A stretch of 64,000 nt of DNA from Burkholderia humptydooensis (GCF_001513745.1 NZ_CP013380.1:1860001-1924000), one strand, 5' to 3'; shown: positions 46,997-56,251, counted from the stretch's first letter. The notes: generated from the sequence alone by a model not told the origin. Numbers and translations are program-made.

Positions 46997-47030
46997 AACC
47001 CGCGTCAGCTCAGGCTGACGCGGGTTTTTT
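46997..47030 (+). terminator. Strong rho-independent terminator after the tRNA-like element
   Basis: Perfect 12-bp stem AACCCGCGTCAG/CTGACGCGGGTT, 6-nt loop, T-run. It starts 6 nt after the encoded CCA. Confidence 0.9.
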
Positions 47031-47082
47031 CTTGCCGGTCGCTTGCCAACCAGCGGTACGGGGCCCTGACGGAAGCGGCGAT

Positions 47083-48072
47083 TTAGCCTAGCTTTTTCGC
47101 TAAGTCTTCAGCTCGGAGGTGCGTGTATCGCTGCAGGTGCTTGAGGTTCTTGTGGCCGGTTATTGTCGCTACCTCAAGGACGTTCAATCCCTTTTCGAAC
47201 AGTCTGCTTGTCGCTTCGTGTCGTAGGTCGTGGAAATGGATTGTCCCGAGGCCGCACTCTTCGCGTACACGACTGAATGCGTATTTCATGGCCGACTGCG
47301 TGAGCTTGAACACGCGACCACGATGCGGCGGAGGACACCACGTTAGAGCCTCGATTGCCCGGCTCGATAGAGGAACCTTTCGGGGTGTCCCGTTCTTGGT
47401 CATAGGTAGCAGAACCGTCCGGGCGTCCAGGTCGATGTGCTCCCAGCGGAGCTTGGCTATCTCACCCTGACGCATGGCTGTCTCAATTGCCAGAACGATG
47501 GCTGGGGCAATCTCCCGGTTGTAGTCGATAGCGGATGCGATCAGCTTTTCGTCGTCGCCTATGGCGAGCCGCACGTCACGGGGAGGCGGGAGCTTGGGCC
47601 GGCGTAGTCCCTTGGTTGGGTTGACCGTCAGACCCACAGCCCACTCGTCAATTGCGAGGCGGTACACGGCGGAAATGGCGTCTAGCTCCCGGATTACCGT
47701 GCTAGGAGCAACCTCTCCGATACGCCGGTCCCGCCATTCGACCAAATGCGGCTTGTCGAGCTTCATGGCCGGGATGGCGCACAGCCTCTTTTCATTTCGT
47801 ATGAATCGGCGGCATATTCCTCTCTCCCATTCGACATTGCGACGGCCCGGTAGAGGTGCCTTGATGTACCGCGCAAAGAGGTCTCCCACGGTGAGCGTAG
47901 GGGGCTTCTCGCGAACCTTGCGGGGCAGCTTGAGAACTGGCTTGATTGCCTCTTGTTCGGCCGCCCATGACTCGGCAGCCTCTCTCGTATCGAAAGTTTT
48001 GGAGCGAATCGGTTGGCCCTGGACTCGGATTTTGGCCTGCCATTTGTACCCACGTTGAACGATAGATGCCAT
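47083..48072 (-). CDS. int: Tyrosine-recombinase phage integrase
   Basis: 329 residues. Start chosen at the ATG ending at 48,072 (MASIVQRGYKWQAKIRVQG) because GGAGG lies 5 nt upstream; an ATG four codons earlier overlaps that ribosome site. N-terminal arm-binding domain, SAM-like core-binding domain (LTVGDLFARYI), then the catalytic domain with Arg201 (AMRQGE), the His281/Arg284 box (HDLRH), His307 (TGHKN) and nucleophile Tyr316 (QRYTH). It lies beside attR and reads into the element, as usual for integrases that target a gene 3' end. Confidence 0.95.
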   Translation of the reverse strand: MASIVQRGYKWQAKIRVQGQPIRSKTFDTREAAESWAAEQEAIKPVLKLPRKVREKPPTLTVGDLFARYIKAPLPGRRNVEWERGICRRFIRNEKRLCAIPAMKLDKPHLVEWRDRRIGEVAPSTVIRELDAISAVYRLAIDEWAVGLTVNPTKGLRRPKLPPPRDVRLAIGDDEKLIASAIDYNREIAPAIVLAIETAMRQGEIAKLRWEHIDLDARTVLLPMTKNGTPRKVPLSSRAIEALTWCPPPHRGRVFKLTQSAMKYAFSRVREECGLGTIHFHDLRHEATSRLFEKGLNVLEVATITGHKNLKHLQRYTHLRAEDLAKKLG

Positions 48073-48114
48073 TCTGACCTCCATATAGTTACAGGAAATC
48101 AGATTGGGTCGGGC

Positions 48115-48167
48115 TGTCGCACGACCGCGAGTTCGTGAGCGGCCTCGCGAACCGGATCATCGAAGTG
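48115..48167. repeat. attR: right attachment repeat
   Basis: 53-bp copy of the 30,480-30,532 repeat, with exact core 48,132-48,167. It lies 43 bp upstream of the integrase start, so the integrase promoter probably overlaps the phage attachment region. Confidence 0.92.
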
Positions 48168-48239
48168 ACGACGGACGGCAAGCTGACTGACTTCGGCGGG
48201 AATTACGAGGATTTCCTCGCGAGCAAGGGTTTGCAGTAA
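48117..48239 (+). pseudogene. ybiT: Stranded native 3' end of ybiT
   Basis: 41 codons in frame, beginning [17 protein letters not shown] and ending in a 23-residue tail with [16 protein letters not shown] and a terminal KGLQ. This is the chromosomal end of ybiT before integration. It has no start codon or ribosome site and would be rejoined if the element excised. Confidence 0.9.
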
Positions 48240-48405
48240 ACGAAATCGTGACGGCGGCCCGATCGAAACCGGGTCGCCCGATCATCCGATCCGGCTTCGT
48301 GCGACGCAGGGCGGGAAGGGGCCGACAAGAGGCCCGTCCTCGGTCGGCGATGTGGCCTCGTCGTCGGTCCGGACGAAGACGAACGCCCCCCGCCTCCGCT
48401 CCCGC

Positions 48406-49041
48406 CTATTGCTTGCGTCGCTGATTGGTGTACGCCAATCGGCTCCAGGGAGATGAGCCCGAAGATGTCGTGGCGTACTGGTACAGGTCCATTTGCCGGG
48501 GGCCGCTGACGATTCCACCCACCACCGCCTCTCCCAGATTGTCGCGTCCGTATGTGCTCGGGGCGGGGCCTTCAAGATACTTGGATAGATTCCACAGGTT
48601 GTCGCGTTGGCCCGCGCGATGAAGATAGGCAACCGCTTGATCGGTGCCGATCTCCCAATCCTCCATCCATTCGTCGCTCGACATTCTGGGCCAGAACTGC
48701 TCGACCTCGACTGGCGCATCGATGTGCCAGACGGGGCCGCCGCTGGCGGCGAATACTTTGCAACCAGTCAGGTAGTAGGTGAAGAACAGCATGCCCGTGG
48801 TCGAGATCGATCCGGGTTGCAGCGTTTGCAGTTCGCCTTGCTTCCACGGTAGCCACAGTATTTTCGCCGGTTCGCCTTGATTGCCCGAATCGAGATCTAT
48901 CCTTACGCCGCCTTTCGTCGAGTGAAGAAATACATTCAAGGTGCCCGGCGATTTCTGATTGAGAGCCTGATCGAATTCGATAGTGAGGGTGCCGCCTGTT
49001 TTCATTGCCTGGCGAATCTGGGTTTCGAGTGAGTTTGGCAT
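48406..49041 (-). CDS. blf1: Homologue of Burkholderia lethal factor 1 (BLF1), eIF4A glutamine deamidase
   Basis: 211 residues, the same length as BLF1 (BPSL1549) of B. pseudomallei, and very similar throughout as I remember that sequence (MPNSLETQIRQAMKTGG, then WHIDAP). BLF1 deamidates Gln339 of host eIF4A and stops translation initiation. The catalytic residues line up: Thr88, Cys94 and His106. The CNF1-like LSGC motif of BLF1 reads LTGC here. No signal peptide is visible, as in BLF1. GC is lower than in the neighbours, suggesting acquisition by transfer. It lies 166 bp outside the prophage attR, facing away from the aldehyde dehydrogenase gene. Substitutions elsewhere leave activity unproven. 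Confidence 0.9.
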   Translation of the reverse strand: MPNSLETQIRQAMKTGGTLTIEFDQALNQKSPGTLNVFLHSTKGGVRIDLDSGNQGEPAKILWLPWKQGELQTLQPGSISTTGMLFFTYYLTGCKVFAASGGPVWHIDAPVEVEQFWPRMSSDEWMEDWEIGTDQAVAYLHRAGQRDNLWNLSKYLEGPAPSTYGRDNLGEAVVGGIVSGPRQMDLYQYATTSSGSSPWSRLAYTNQRRKQ

Positions 49042-49317
49042 GGTCGTACGTCCTTTCGATGAAACGGCGATTTGCAGAGCGGGCGGGAAGTCGGGTCAGC
49101 GCACGCCGCCGAAAGCCGGTAGCGGCGTCGATCGGTTTGATGACATGAGTCTGCGAACCGTTGCGGAGCGAGAAACGTCTCCTGCCGAAACGCAATTCTT
49201 CGAGTGTAGTTTGTCCGGCACATTGGACCTTCTCCGAAACGATGGGGGGATGCCGAGTGGTCGATGTGCTCGACTGGGTAGAATGACCGTATTTCCACCG
49301 GGATCAAGAGGGCTGCG

Positions 49318-50754
49318 ATGAAAACCTGCGAACAGTTCTACATCGGCGGCGCGTGGCGCCCGAGCGCGGGCAAGGGCACGATCGACGTGATCGACTCCGG
49401 CACCGAGGCCGTGATCGGCCGCATTCCCGAAGGCGCCGCCGAAGACGCGAAAGCGGCCGTCGCCGCCGCGCGCGCGGCGTTCGACGACTGGGCCGCGACG
49501 CCGCCCGCCGAGCGCGCCCGCTATCTGCACAGGATCACCGACAACCTGAAGGCGCGCAGCGAGGAACTCGCGCAATCGATCACGGGCGAAGTCGGCATGC
49601 CGATCAAGCTGTCGCGCGCGATCCAGGTCGGCGGCCCGATCTACAACTGGGGTGCGTATGCGAAGCTCGCCGAGACCTTCGCGTTCGAGGAACAGGTCGG
49701 CAATTCGCTCGTCGTGCGCGAGCCCGTCGGCGTCGTCGCGGCTATCACGCCGTGGAACTACCCGCTCAACCAGATCACGCTGAAGGTCGCCGCCGCGCTC
49801 GCGGCCGGCTGCACGGTCGCGCTGAAGCCGTCCGAAGTCGCGCCGCTCAATGCGTTCATCCTCGCCGAAGCGATTCACGACGCGGGGCTGCCCGCCGGCG
49901 TGTTCAATCTCGTGTGCGGCTACGGGCCCGTCGTCGGCGAGGCGCTCGCGAGCGACCCCGATGTCGACATGGTGTCGTTCACCGGCTCGACGCGCGCGGG
50001 CAAGCGCGTCGCCGAGCTCGCCGCGGCCGGCGTGAAGCGCGTCGCGCTCGAGCTGGGCGGCAAGTCGGCGTCGGTGATTCTCGACGACGCCGACTTCGCG
50101 GCCGCGGTGAAGGGCACGGTGTCCGCGTGCTATCTGAATGCAGGCCAGACGTGCTCCGCGCACACGCGGATGCTCGTGCCGGAATCGCGCTACGAAGAAG
50201 CGCGCGACCTCGCGAAGGCCGCGGCGCAAACCTATGTCGCGGGCGATCCGCGCGACGATGCGACGCGGCTCGGCGCGCTGGCGTCGTCAGTCCAGCAAAA
50301 GCGCGTGCAGGATTATATCCGGCGCGGCATCGACGAAGGCGCGGAGCTCGTCACGGGCGGCCTCGGCATGCCGGAAGGCATCGCGCGCGGCTTCTTCGTG
50401 AAGCCGACCGTGTTCGGGCGCGTGGAGCCCGGCGCGACGATCGCGCAGGAGGAAATCTTCGGCCCGGTGCTGTCGATCATCACGTATCGCGACGAAGACG
50501 ATGCAGTGCGGATCGCGAACGATTCGCCGTACGGCCTCGGCGGCGCGGTGTGGTCGGGCAGCGACGAGCGCGCGATGCGCGTCGCACGCCGCATTCGCAC
50601 GGGGCAGGTCGACATCAACGGCGGCGCCTGGAACATGGCCGCGCCGTTCGGCGGTTTCAAGCAGTCGGGGATCGGCCGCGAGAACGGCACGTATGGGCTC
50701 GACGAATATCTCGAATACAAATCGATGCAACTGCGGCCGAAGAAGGGCGCGTAA
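49318..50754 (+). CDS. NAD(P)+-dependent aldehyde dehydrogenase family protein
   Basis: 478 residues. Catalytic Cys279 in NAGQTCSAH, general-base Glu in [10 protein letters not shown], cofactor-binding [13 protein letters not shown] and [14 protein letters not shown]-terminal [12 protein letters not shown]. The motif set is that of the broad ALDH superfamily (aliphatic or betaine-aldehyde-like). The substrate cannot be read from the sequence. It is divergent from the BLF1-like gene, with 276 bp between them. Confidence 0.9.
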   Translation: MKTCEQFYIGGAWRPSAGKGTIDVIDSGTEAVIGRIPEGAAEDAKAAVAAARAAFDDWAATPPAERARYLHRITDNLKARSEELAQSITGEVGMPIKLSRAIQVGGPIYNWGAYAKLAETFAFEEQVGNSLVVREPVGVVAAITPWNYPLNQITLKVAAALAAGCTVALKPSEVAPLNAFILAEAIHDAGLPAGVFNLVCGYGPVVGEALASDPDVDMVSFTGSTRAGKRVAELAAAGVKRVALELGGKSASVILDDADFAAAVKGTVSACYLNAGQTCSAHTRMLVPESRYEEARDLAKAAAQTYVAGDPRDDATRLGALASSVQQKRVQDYIRRGIDEGAELVTGGLGMPEGIARGFFVKPTVFGRVEPGATIAQEEIFGPVLSIITYRDEDDAVRIANDSPYGLGGAVWSGSDERAMRVARRIRTGQVDINGGAWNMAAPFGGFKQSGIGRENGTYGLDEYLEYKSMQLRPKKGA

Positions 50755-50820
50755 CGAGCGCGTGAAGCGCGCGCGAAGGACGCATAAGCACACATCGAGC
50801 GCGCCTCTTTTTGTGACGAC

Positions 50821-50857
50821 ACGGCACGCGTCCATGCGCACGCGTGCCGTTTTTCTT
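50821..50857 (+). terminator. Terminator after the aldehyde dehydrogenase gene
   Basis: 11-bp stem ACGGCACGCGT/ACGCGTGCCGT with an 8-nt loop, then TTTTCTT. Confidence 0.88.
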
Positions 50858-50927
50858 GATGACGGTCAAGGCGTTTCGCCGGCAATCGCCGATCATCGAA
50901 TTTTTTCTGCTGTATCGAGAGGTTGCG

Positions 50928-52118
50928 ATGATCGGTCCCATTCCCTTTCCGCTGCTCAGGATTCGCGGCCGCTCGCTGTTGCCCGTCGTGCAGGGCGGGA
51001 TGGGCGTCGGTATCTCCGCGCATCGGCTCGCCGGAAGCGTCGCGCGCGAAGGCGCGCTCGGCACGATCGCGAGCATCGACTTGCGCCATCACCATACCGA
51101 CCTGATCGAGCGCTGCAGGCTGCACCCCGATCGCGAGACGATGGAGGCTGCGAATCTCGAGGCGCTCGCGCGCGAGATCCAGCGCGCGAAGACGTGGAGC
51201 GAGGGCCGCGGCATGATCGCGGTCAACGTGATGAAGGCGGTGCGCTCGCACGCGGACTACGTGCGCATCGCGTGCGAATTCGGCGCGGACGCGATCGTGA
51301 TGGGCGCAGGGTTGCCGCTCGATCTGCCGGACATGACGCAGGGGCACGATATCGCGCTGATCCCGATCCTGTCGGACAGCCGCGGCATCGCGCTCGTGCT
51401 GAAGAAGTGGATGAAGAAAGGGCGCGTGCCCGATGCGATCGTGATCGAGCATCCGGCGCATGCGGGCGGCCATCTCGGCGTGACGAGCCTCGACGACATG
51501 GACGATCCGCGCTTCGAATTCGCGCGCGTCATCGACGAAACCCGGCAGACGTTCGTGTCGCTCGGCCTCGAGCGCGAACGCATTCCGCTCGTCGTCGCGG
51601 GCGGCATCAACAGCCACGAGACGGTGCGCGCGGCGCTCGCCGAAGGCGCGGACGGCGTGCAGGTGGGCACGCCGTTCGCTGTCACGGAGGAGGGCGATGC
51701 GCATCCGAATTTCAAGCGCGTGCTCGCGAACGCGCAGCCGGACGACATCGTCGAATTCGTCAGTGTCACGGGGCTGCCCGCGCGTGCGGTGAAGACGCCG
51801 TGGCTCGAGCGCTATCTGCGGCACGAGGCGCGCATCCGCGCGAAGATCGGCGCACTCAAGCAGCGCTGCCCGTCCGCGCTCGAATGCCTGACGGTGTGCG
51901 GTTTGCGCGACGGCATCGAGCGCTTCGGTCACTTCTGCATCGATACGCGTCTTGCCGCCGCGCTGCGCGGCGACGTCGCGAACGGGCTGTTCTTCCGCGG
52001 CCGCGAGTCGTTGCCGTTCGGGCAGGCGATTCGCAGCGTGCGCGATCTGCTCGACCTGCTGCTCACGGGCGCCGCGCCCGAGGCTGCGGCAAACCGTCCC
52101 ACTTTCTCGCTGTCGTGA
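50928..52118 (+). CDS. Nitronate monooxygenase (2-nitropropane dioxygenase family)
   Basis: FMN-dependent TIM-barrel oxidoreductase, 396 residues; oxidises alkyl nitronates such as propionate 3-nitronate. Start ATG 50,928 with ribosome site GAGAGG. Family motifs: PVVQGGMGVGISAHRLA, MIAVNVMKAV, EHPAHAGGHLG, VVAGGINSHETVRAALAEGADGVQVGTPF (phosphate-binding end of the barrel). The C-terminal extension with several cysteines (CPSALECLTVCGLRDG) fits a subgroup of these proteins. Confidence 0.88.
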   Translation: MIGPIPFPLLRIRGRSLLPVVQGGMGVGISAHRLAGSVAREGALGTIASIDLRHHHTDLIERCRLHPDRETMEAANLEALAREIQRAKTWSEGRGMIAVNVMKAVRSHADYVRIACEFGADAIVMGAGLPLDLPDMTQGHDIALIPILSDSRGIALVLKKWMKKGRVPDAIVIEHPAHAGGHLGVTSLDDMDDPRFEFARVIDETRQTFVSLGLERERIPLVVAGGINSHETVRAALAEGADGVQVGTPFAVTEEGDAHPNFKRVLANAQPDDIVEFVSVTGLPARAVKTPWLERYLRHEARIRAKIGALKQRCPSALECLTVCGLRDGIERFGHFCIDTRLAAALRGDVANGLFFRGRESLPFGQAIRSVRDLLDLLLTGAAPEAAANRPTFSLS

Positions 52119-52121
52119 TGC

Positions 52122-52135
52122 TTGATGTCGGTCAA
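52122..52135 (+). promoter_or_regulatory. FNR/ANR-type box upstream of ompW
   Basis: TTGATGTCGGTCAA closely matches the TTGAT-N4-ATCAA consensus. It lies 53 bp before the ompW start, with TATAAG just downstream as a possible -10. Family knowledge links ompW to FNR control in enterobacteria; control here is inferred. Confidence 0.6.
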
Positions 52136-52187
52136 TATAAGTAGGGAACCATCCCCGGAGAATGAAGCCTGTTCTTAGGGGGTCCTT

Positions 52188-52835
52188 ATGATGCGTTGTC
52201 AAACAATCCGTACTTGCACCACCGCTATCGCCTGCGCAGCCGGTCTTGCGATGATTCCGTCGCTATCGCATGCGGCTTCGCCCGGGGAGGGCATCAATCA
52301 AGGCGACATCATCGCGCGCGTTCGCGGGATCAGCATCATGCCGGACGAGCGCACGAGCAATACGCTGTCGGCGCTGAACGTCGGCGTGAACAACGCGATC
52401 GTCCCCGAGCTCGACTTCACGTACATGATTCGCGATTACCTCGGCGTCGAGCTGATCCTCGGCACATCGCGGCATCAGATCACGTCGTCGCTCGGCGATC
52501 TCGGCGGCGTCGGCGTGCTGCCGCCGACGCTGCTGCTGCAGTACCACTTCAATCACGCCGGCAAGGTGCGTCCGTATGTCGGCGCGGGCATCAACTATAC
52601 GTTGTTCTACAACAACGGGCTGCACGCGGGCGGCGAGGGGATCGGGATCAACAACCACAGCTTCGGTCCCGCGCTGCAGTTCGGCGTCGACGTGCAGGTG
52701 ACGAAGAAAGTGTTCGTCAACGTCGACGTGAAGAAGATCTGGATGCACACCGATGCGACGCTCGGCGGCCAGCCGCTCGGCCGGCTGAACATCGATCCGC
52801 TCATCGTGGGCGTCGGCGTCGGGATGAAGTTCTAG
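52188..52835 (+). CDS. ompW: OmpW-family outer-membrane beta-barrel protein
   Basis: 215 residues with ribosome site AGGGGGTC. Signal peptide ending LSHA. Eight-stranded barrel features: alternating strands such as IIARVRGISIMP, ELDFTYMIRDYLGVELILGTS, VRPYVGAGINYTLFYN, KVFVNVDVKKIWM, and a terminal phenylalanine (VGVGVGMKF) for BAM recognition. OmpW forms a small hydrophobic channel in the outer membrane. Start could be either of two adjacent ATG codons. Confidence 0.92.
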   Translation: MMRCQTIRTCTTAIACAAGLAMIPSLSHAASPGEGINQGDIIARVRGISIMPDERTSNTLSALNVGVNNAIVPELDFTYMIRDYLGVELILGTSRHQITSSLGDLGGVGVLPPTLLLQYHFNHAGKVRPYVGAGINYTLFYNNGLHAGGEGIGINNHSFGPALQFGVDVQVTKKVFVNVDVKKIWMHTDATLGGQPLGRLNIDPLIVGVGVGMKF

Positions 52836-52867
52836 GAATCGGCGGAATCGAAAAGTGTTGGGGTTGG

Positions 52868-52902
52868 CGGCACGGCTTCATGCGTGCCGTCCTTTTTTTT
52901 TG
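52868..52902 (+). terminator. Terminator after ompW
   Basis: CGGCACG/CGTGCCG stem, 8-nt loop, followed by TCC and a run of ten T. Confidence 0.85.
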
Positions 52903-52978
52903 CTCCGATCGTTTCGGCATGCTGATCGAATGCGCATGCGCATACTCTGCAACCGCCGCGCGTTGCGAGTCGACAGCA

Positions 52979-53182
52979 CTACAGCTTGTCGTACTGGAAG
53001 CGCATCGCGGTGCCTTCGCGCGTGATGCGCTCCCATACCGCCTGCTTTTCGGCGTCCGTCATGAACACCCAGTTCGCGACTTCGAGCGCCGTGCGACCGC
53101 AGCCTTTGCAGACTTCGTCGAAGAGCGTCGAGCAGACGCCGATGCAGGGGCTGTCGGGTTTGTCGTGAAGATTCGAGGTCAT
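52979..53182 (-). CDS. DUF1289 small cysteine-containing protein
   Basis: 67 residues. SPCIGVCSTLFDEVCKGCGRTALEVANWVFMTDAEKQAVWERI has the four-cysteine pattern CxxxC...CxxC of DUF1289, a probable metal-binding (zinc or iron-sulfur) family of unknown role. Confidence 0.87.
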   Translation of the reverse strand: MTSNLHDKPDSPCIGVCSTLFDEVCKGCGRTALEVANWVFMTDAEKQAVWERITREGTAMRFQYDKL

Positions 53183-53418
53183 CGGAGCATGGAATTCGGT
53201 GATCGCCGCGCGAGCGGCAAGCCGTTATGTTAAAGCATGCGCGCGAAACGCCTGGCGCGGTCGATCGGGGCGGCCCGGAAGGAGGAGGCGTGGCGCGCCG
53301 AGGCGCATGATGCGTGCGAGCGTCGCTGCGGTTTTTCAATCGAACGGGTGAATGGCTGGGTAAATTGCCGCCGCCGTCGCTGCTGCCGGCGCACGAGCCG
53401 TGCGCCAATTTCTTCCGC

Positions 53419-54726
53419 TCACTCCGACGCGACGACCTGCCAGACGAGCGCCCCGTTCAGCAGCAGGATCACGGCGGCGCACGCCCACGCGGCCGCGAGC
53501 GGCAAGCCGCGGACTCGCCAGTTTCCCATCAGCGCGCGGCTCGACGCGAATACGACGAGCGGAACCATCGCGAGCGGCAATTGCAGGCTCAGCACGACCT
53601 GGCTCGCGACGAGCAGTTGATTCGATCCGTGCTGCCCGAACAGGCCGACCGCGGCGAGCGCGGGGCCGATCGCGAGCGCGCGGGTGAGGAGCGCGCGCTG
53701 CCAGCGCGGCAGCGTGAGCTTCAGGAAGCCTTCCATGATCGCCTGGCCGGCGAGCGTGCCCGTCACCGTCGCCGACAGCCCGCACGCGAGCAGCGCGGCC
53801 GCGAACAGCAGCCCTGCCCAGCGGTTGCCGACGAGCGGCGCGATGAGCCGGTGCGCGTCGGCAAGATCGGTGACGTCGTCGTGGCCGCTCGCATGGAACA
53901 CCGCCGCCGCGACGATGAGAAGCGCCGCGTTGATCACGAACGCGAACCCGAGCGACACGAACGTATCGAGATTGACGCCGAACAGCGCGCGCCGGATCGA
54001 CTGCTCGTCGCGCTCGCTCGCATGGTGCTTGACGAGCATCGAGTGCAGGTAAAGGTTGTGCGGCATCACGGTCGCGCCGAGGATGCCGGCCGAGAGCCAC
54101 AGCATGCCGGGTTCGCGCAGCAGCCGCGGCGGCGGCGCGGCGCCCGCGAGCGCCGCGTGCCAGTCGGGACGGGCGAGCGCGACTTCGATCACGAAGCACA
54201 AGCCGACGAAGAAGATGAGTGACGCGATCGCCGCTTCGAGCGTGCGCCGGCCGCGCCGCTCGAGCGCGAGCATCGCGAGCGTGCCGACCGCCGACACGAG
54301 CACGCCCGCCGTCAGCGATACGCCGAAGAGCATCTGCAGCGCGACCGCCGCGCCGACGACCTCCGCGACGTCGCACGCGATGATCGCGATCTCGGCGGCG
54401 ATCCACAGCAGCACGGTGACGCGCGGGTCGAAGCGCTCGCGGCACAGTTGCGCGAGGTCGCGCCCGGACACGACGCCGATCCGCGCGGCGAGCCATTGCA
54501 GCAGCATCGCCATCAGGCTCGCGGCGATCACGATGCCGAGGAGCGCGTAGCCGTAGCCTGCGCCGCCCGCGAGCGCGGTCGCCCAGTTGCCGGGGTCCAT
54601 GTAGCCGACGGCGACGAGCACGCCCGCGCCGACGAACGCGGCCCAGCGGCGGCCGCCGCCCGGCCCGCCGGAGGCGGACGGGCGGCGCGGCGGCGTGCAG
54701 CGGGCGGCAAGCGGGCGACTGTTCAT
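53419..54726 (-). CDS. mntH: Nramp-family divalent metal (Mn2+/Fe2+) transporter
   Basis: 435 residues, about 11 membrane segments. Metal-binding helices are marked by GYMDPGNWATAL (TM1) and GATVMPHNLYLHS (TM6). Proton-coupled Mn2+ uptake is the usual role of bacterial Nramp proteins. The N-terminal 25 residues are a Gly/Pro-rich cytoplasmic leader. Start at the ATG ending at 54,726. No riboswitch or MntR box recognised upstream. Confidence 0.9.
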   Translation of the reverse strand: MNSRPLAARCTPPRRPSASGGPGGGRRWAAFVGAGVLVAVGYMDPGNWATALAGGAGYGYALLGIVIAASLMAMLLQWLAARIGVVSGRDLAQLCRERFDPRVTVLLWIAAEIAIIACDVAEVVGAAVALQMLFGVSLTAGVLVSAVGTLAMLALERRGRRTLEAAIASLIFFVGLCFVIEVALARPDWHAALAGAAPPPRLLREPGMLWLSAGILGATVMPHNLYLHSMLVKHHASERDEQSIRRALFGVNLDTFVSLGFAFVINAALLIVAAAVFHASGHDDVTDLADAHRLIAPLVGNRWAGLLFAAALLACGLSATVTGTLAGQAIMEGFLKLTLPRWQRALLTRALAIGPALAAVGLFGQHGSNQLLVASQVVLSLQLPLAMVPLVVFASSRALMGNWRVRGLPLAAAWACAAVILLLNGALVWQVVASE

Positions 54727-55124
54727 GATGGCGGTTCGGCGAACGGTTCGCCGCGCACGGCCGGGCGGCGGGCGCGGCGTTCGGACGGGCCGGTGCGCGT
54801 CCTCCTATCCGGAATGACGAACGGGCGCCGCCTGAATTTAGGGTAGGTGATCCGTTCGGCCCGGGCGGGCCTTTTTCCCGGATGGACACGCGCCGATAAC
54901 CCGATAAAATTGCGCCCACCCGCTGCGTAGCGGTGGCCCCGCGCTGTGCAATTGAAAAGCGCAAATGTGTTCCGTTTGTGCGACAACGGCGGGAAATTTT
55001 TGTGGTGGGGCCGGATTAGTGGTAGCTTTCGGGGTTTTCAAGGGGGCGGCGCGAAACGGGAAACAGGCGCCGCCGCAGTGGCGAGGCTGACGACGATCGA
55101 ATCGGTTCGATCAGGGAGAACGGG
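54727..55124. other. Divergent promoter region between mntH and the pot operon
   Basis: 398 bp. AT-richer than surrounding DNA from about 54,890. GATAAAAT (54,901-54,908) is a possible -10 for rightward transcription, and an AT-rich stretch with AAATTTTTGTGG lies near 54,993. No clear gene; no known riboswitch recognised. Confidence 0.45.
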
Positions 55125-56219
55125 ATGAAGGCAAAGGTGGCGGGCCGGTTGACGGCACTTGCGCTCTGCGCGGGCGCAACGGTGGCGGCGGCAAAGGATA
55201 CGCAGCTCAACGTCTATAACTGGTCGGACTACATTGCGAAGGACACGATCCCGAACTTCGAGAAGCAGACGGGCGTCAAGGTCCGCTACGACAACTACGA
55301 CAGCGACGACACGCTGCAGGCGAAGCTGCTGACCGGCAACTCGGGCTACGACATCGTCGTGCCGACGAGCAACTACGCGGGCAAGCAGATCCAGGCCGGC
55401 ATCTTCGCGCCGCTCGACAAATCGAAGCTTCCGAACCTCAAATATCTCGACGCGCAACTGATGGCGCTCGTCGCGGGCGCCGATCCGGGCAACAAGTACG
55501 TGGTGCCCTGGGCATACGGCACGACGGGCCTCGGCTACAACGTCGACAAGGCGCAGAAGATCCTCGGCAAGGTGCCGCTCGACAACTGGGACATCCTGTT
55601 CAAGCCGGAGAACATCTCGAAGCTGAAGGCGTGCGGCGTGTCGGTGCTCGACGCGCCCGACCAGATGTTCGCGGCGACGCTCCACTACATCGGCAAGGAC
55701 CCGATGAGTACGAACCCGGCCGACTACCAGGCCGCGATGCAGGTGCTCAAGAAGATCCGCCCGTACATCACGCAGTTCAATTCGTCGGGCTACATCAACG
55801 ACATGGTCGGCGGCGACATCTGCTTCGCGTTCGGCTGGTCGGGCGACGTCGTGATCGCGAAGCACCGCGCGCTCGAGGCGAAGAAGCCGTACAGGGTCGA
55901 GTACTATGTGCCGAAGGGCGGCGCGCCCGTGTGGTTCGACGTGATGGCGATCCCGAAGGACGCGAAGAACAAGGACGCCGCGCTGCAGTGGATCAACTAC
56001 ATCGAGGATCCGAAGGTTCACGCGGCGATCACGAACGCCGTCTACTACCCGAGTGCGAACGCGCAAGCGCGCAAGTACGTGCGCCCGGACGTCGCGAACG
56101 ACCCGGCCGTGTACCCGCATCCGGACGTCGTGAAGACGCTGTTCCTGCTCAAGCCGCTGCCGCCCGAGATCCAGCGCCTGCAGACGCGTCTCTGGACCGA
56201 GCTGAAATCGGGACGCTGA
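55125..56219 (+). CDS. potF: Polyamine ABC transporter periplasmic binding protein
   Basis: 364 residues, signal peptide of about 22 residues ending VAAA. PotD/PotF family features: LNVYNWSDYIAKDTIPNFEKQTGV, YDIVVPTSNYAGKQIQAGIF, VPWAYGTTGLGYN and CFAFGWSGDVVIA line the polyamine site. First gene of potF-potG-potH-potI. A weak terminator after it probably lets it be made in excess over the membrane components. Confidence 0.93.
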   Translation: MKAKVAGRLTALALCAGATVAAAKDTQLNVYNWSDYIAKDTIPNFEKQTGVKVRYDNYDSDDTLQAKLLTGNSGYDIVVPTSNYAGKQIQAGIFAPLDKSKLPNLKYLDAQLMALVAGADPGNKYVVPWAYGTTGLGYNVDKAQKILGKVPLDNWDILFKPENISKLKACGVSVLDAPDQMFAATLHYIGKDPMSTNPADYQAAMQVLKKIRPYITQFNSSGYINDMVGGDICFAFGWSGDVVIAKHRALEAKKPYRVEYYVPKGGAPVWFDVMAIPKDAKNKDAALQWINYIEDPKVHAAITNAVYYPSANAQARKYVRPDVANDPAVYPHPDVVKTLFLLKPLPPEIQRLQTRLWTELKSGR

Positions 56220-56251
56220 CGCGAAGCGCGCAGCATCGCGGCAAACCTGAG

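Larger units (their letters stand above)
30480..48167. mobile_element. Integrated prophage-like element in the 3' end of ybiT
   Basis: A 17.6-kb element bounded by a 53-bp repeat (one mismatch) at 30,480-30,532 and 48,115-48,167. A tyrosine integrase gene reads inward from the right end. GC is lower than in the flanks, lowest in the OLD-like ATPase and reverse transcriptase genes. Contents from left: coiled-coil zinc protein, small membrane protein, OLD-like ATPase, broken BRO-N gene, serine recombinase, IS copy 1, HNH proteins, unknown small proteins, a virion-ejection-like protein, reverse transcriptase, IS copy 2, a tRNA-like RNA, integrase. I see no terminase, portal or capsid gene, so it is a defective prophage or a satellite. 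Confidence 0.9.

Noticed and set aside
48406..49041. BLF1-like gene as cargo of the prophage-like element
   Set aside because: It lies beyond attR and the stranded ybiT tail, so it is outside the present element. It may have come by an earlier event.
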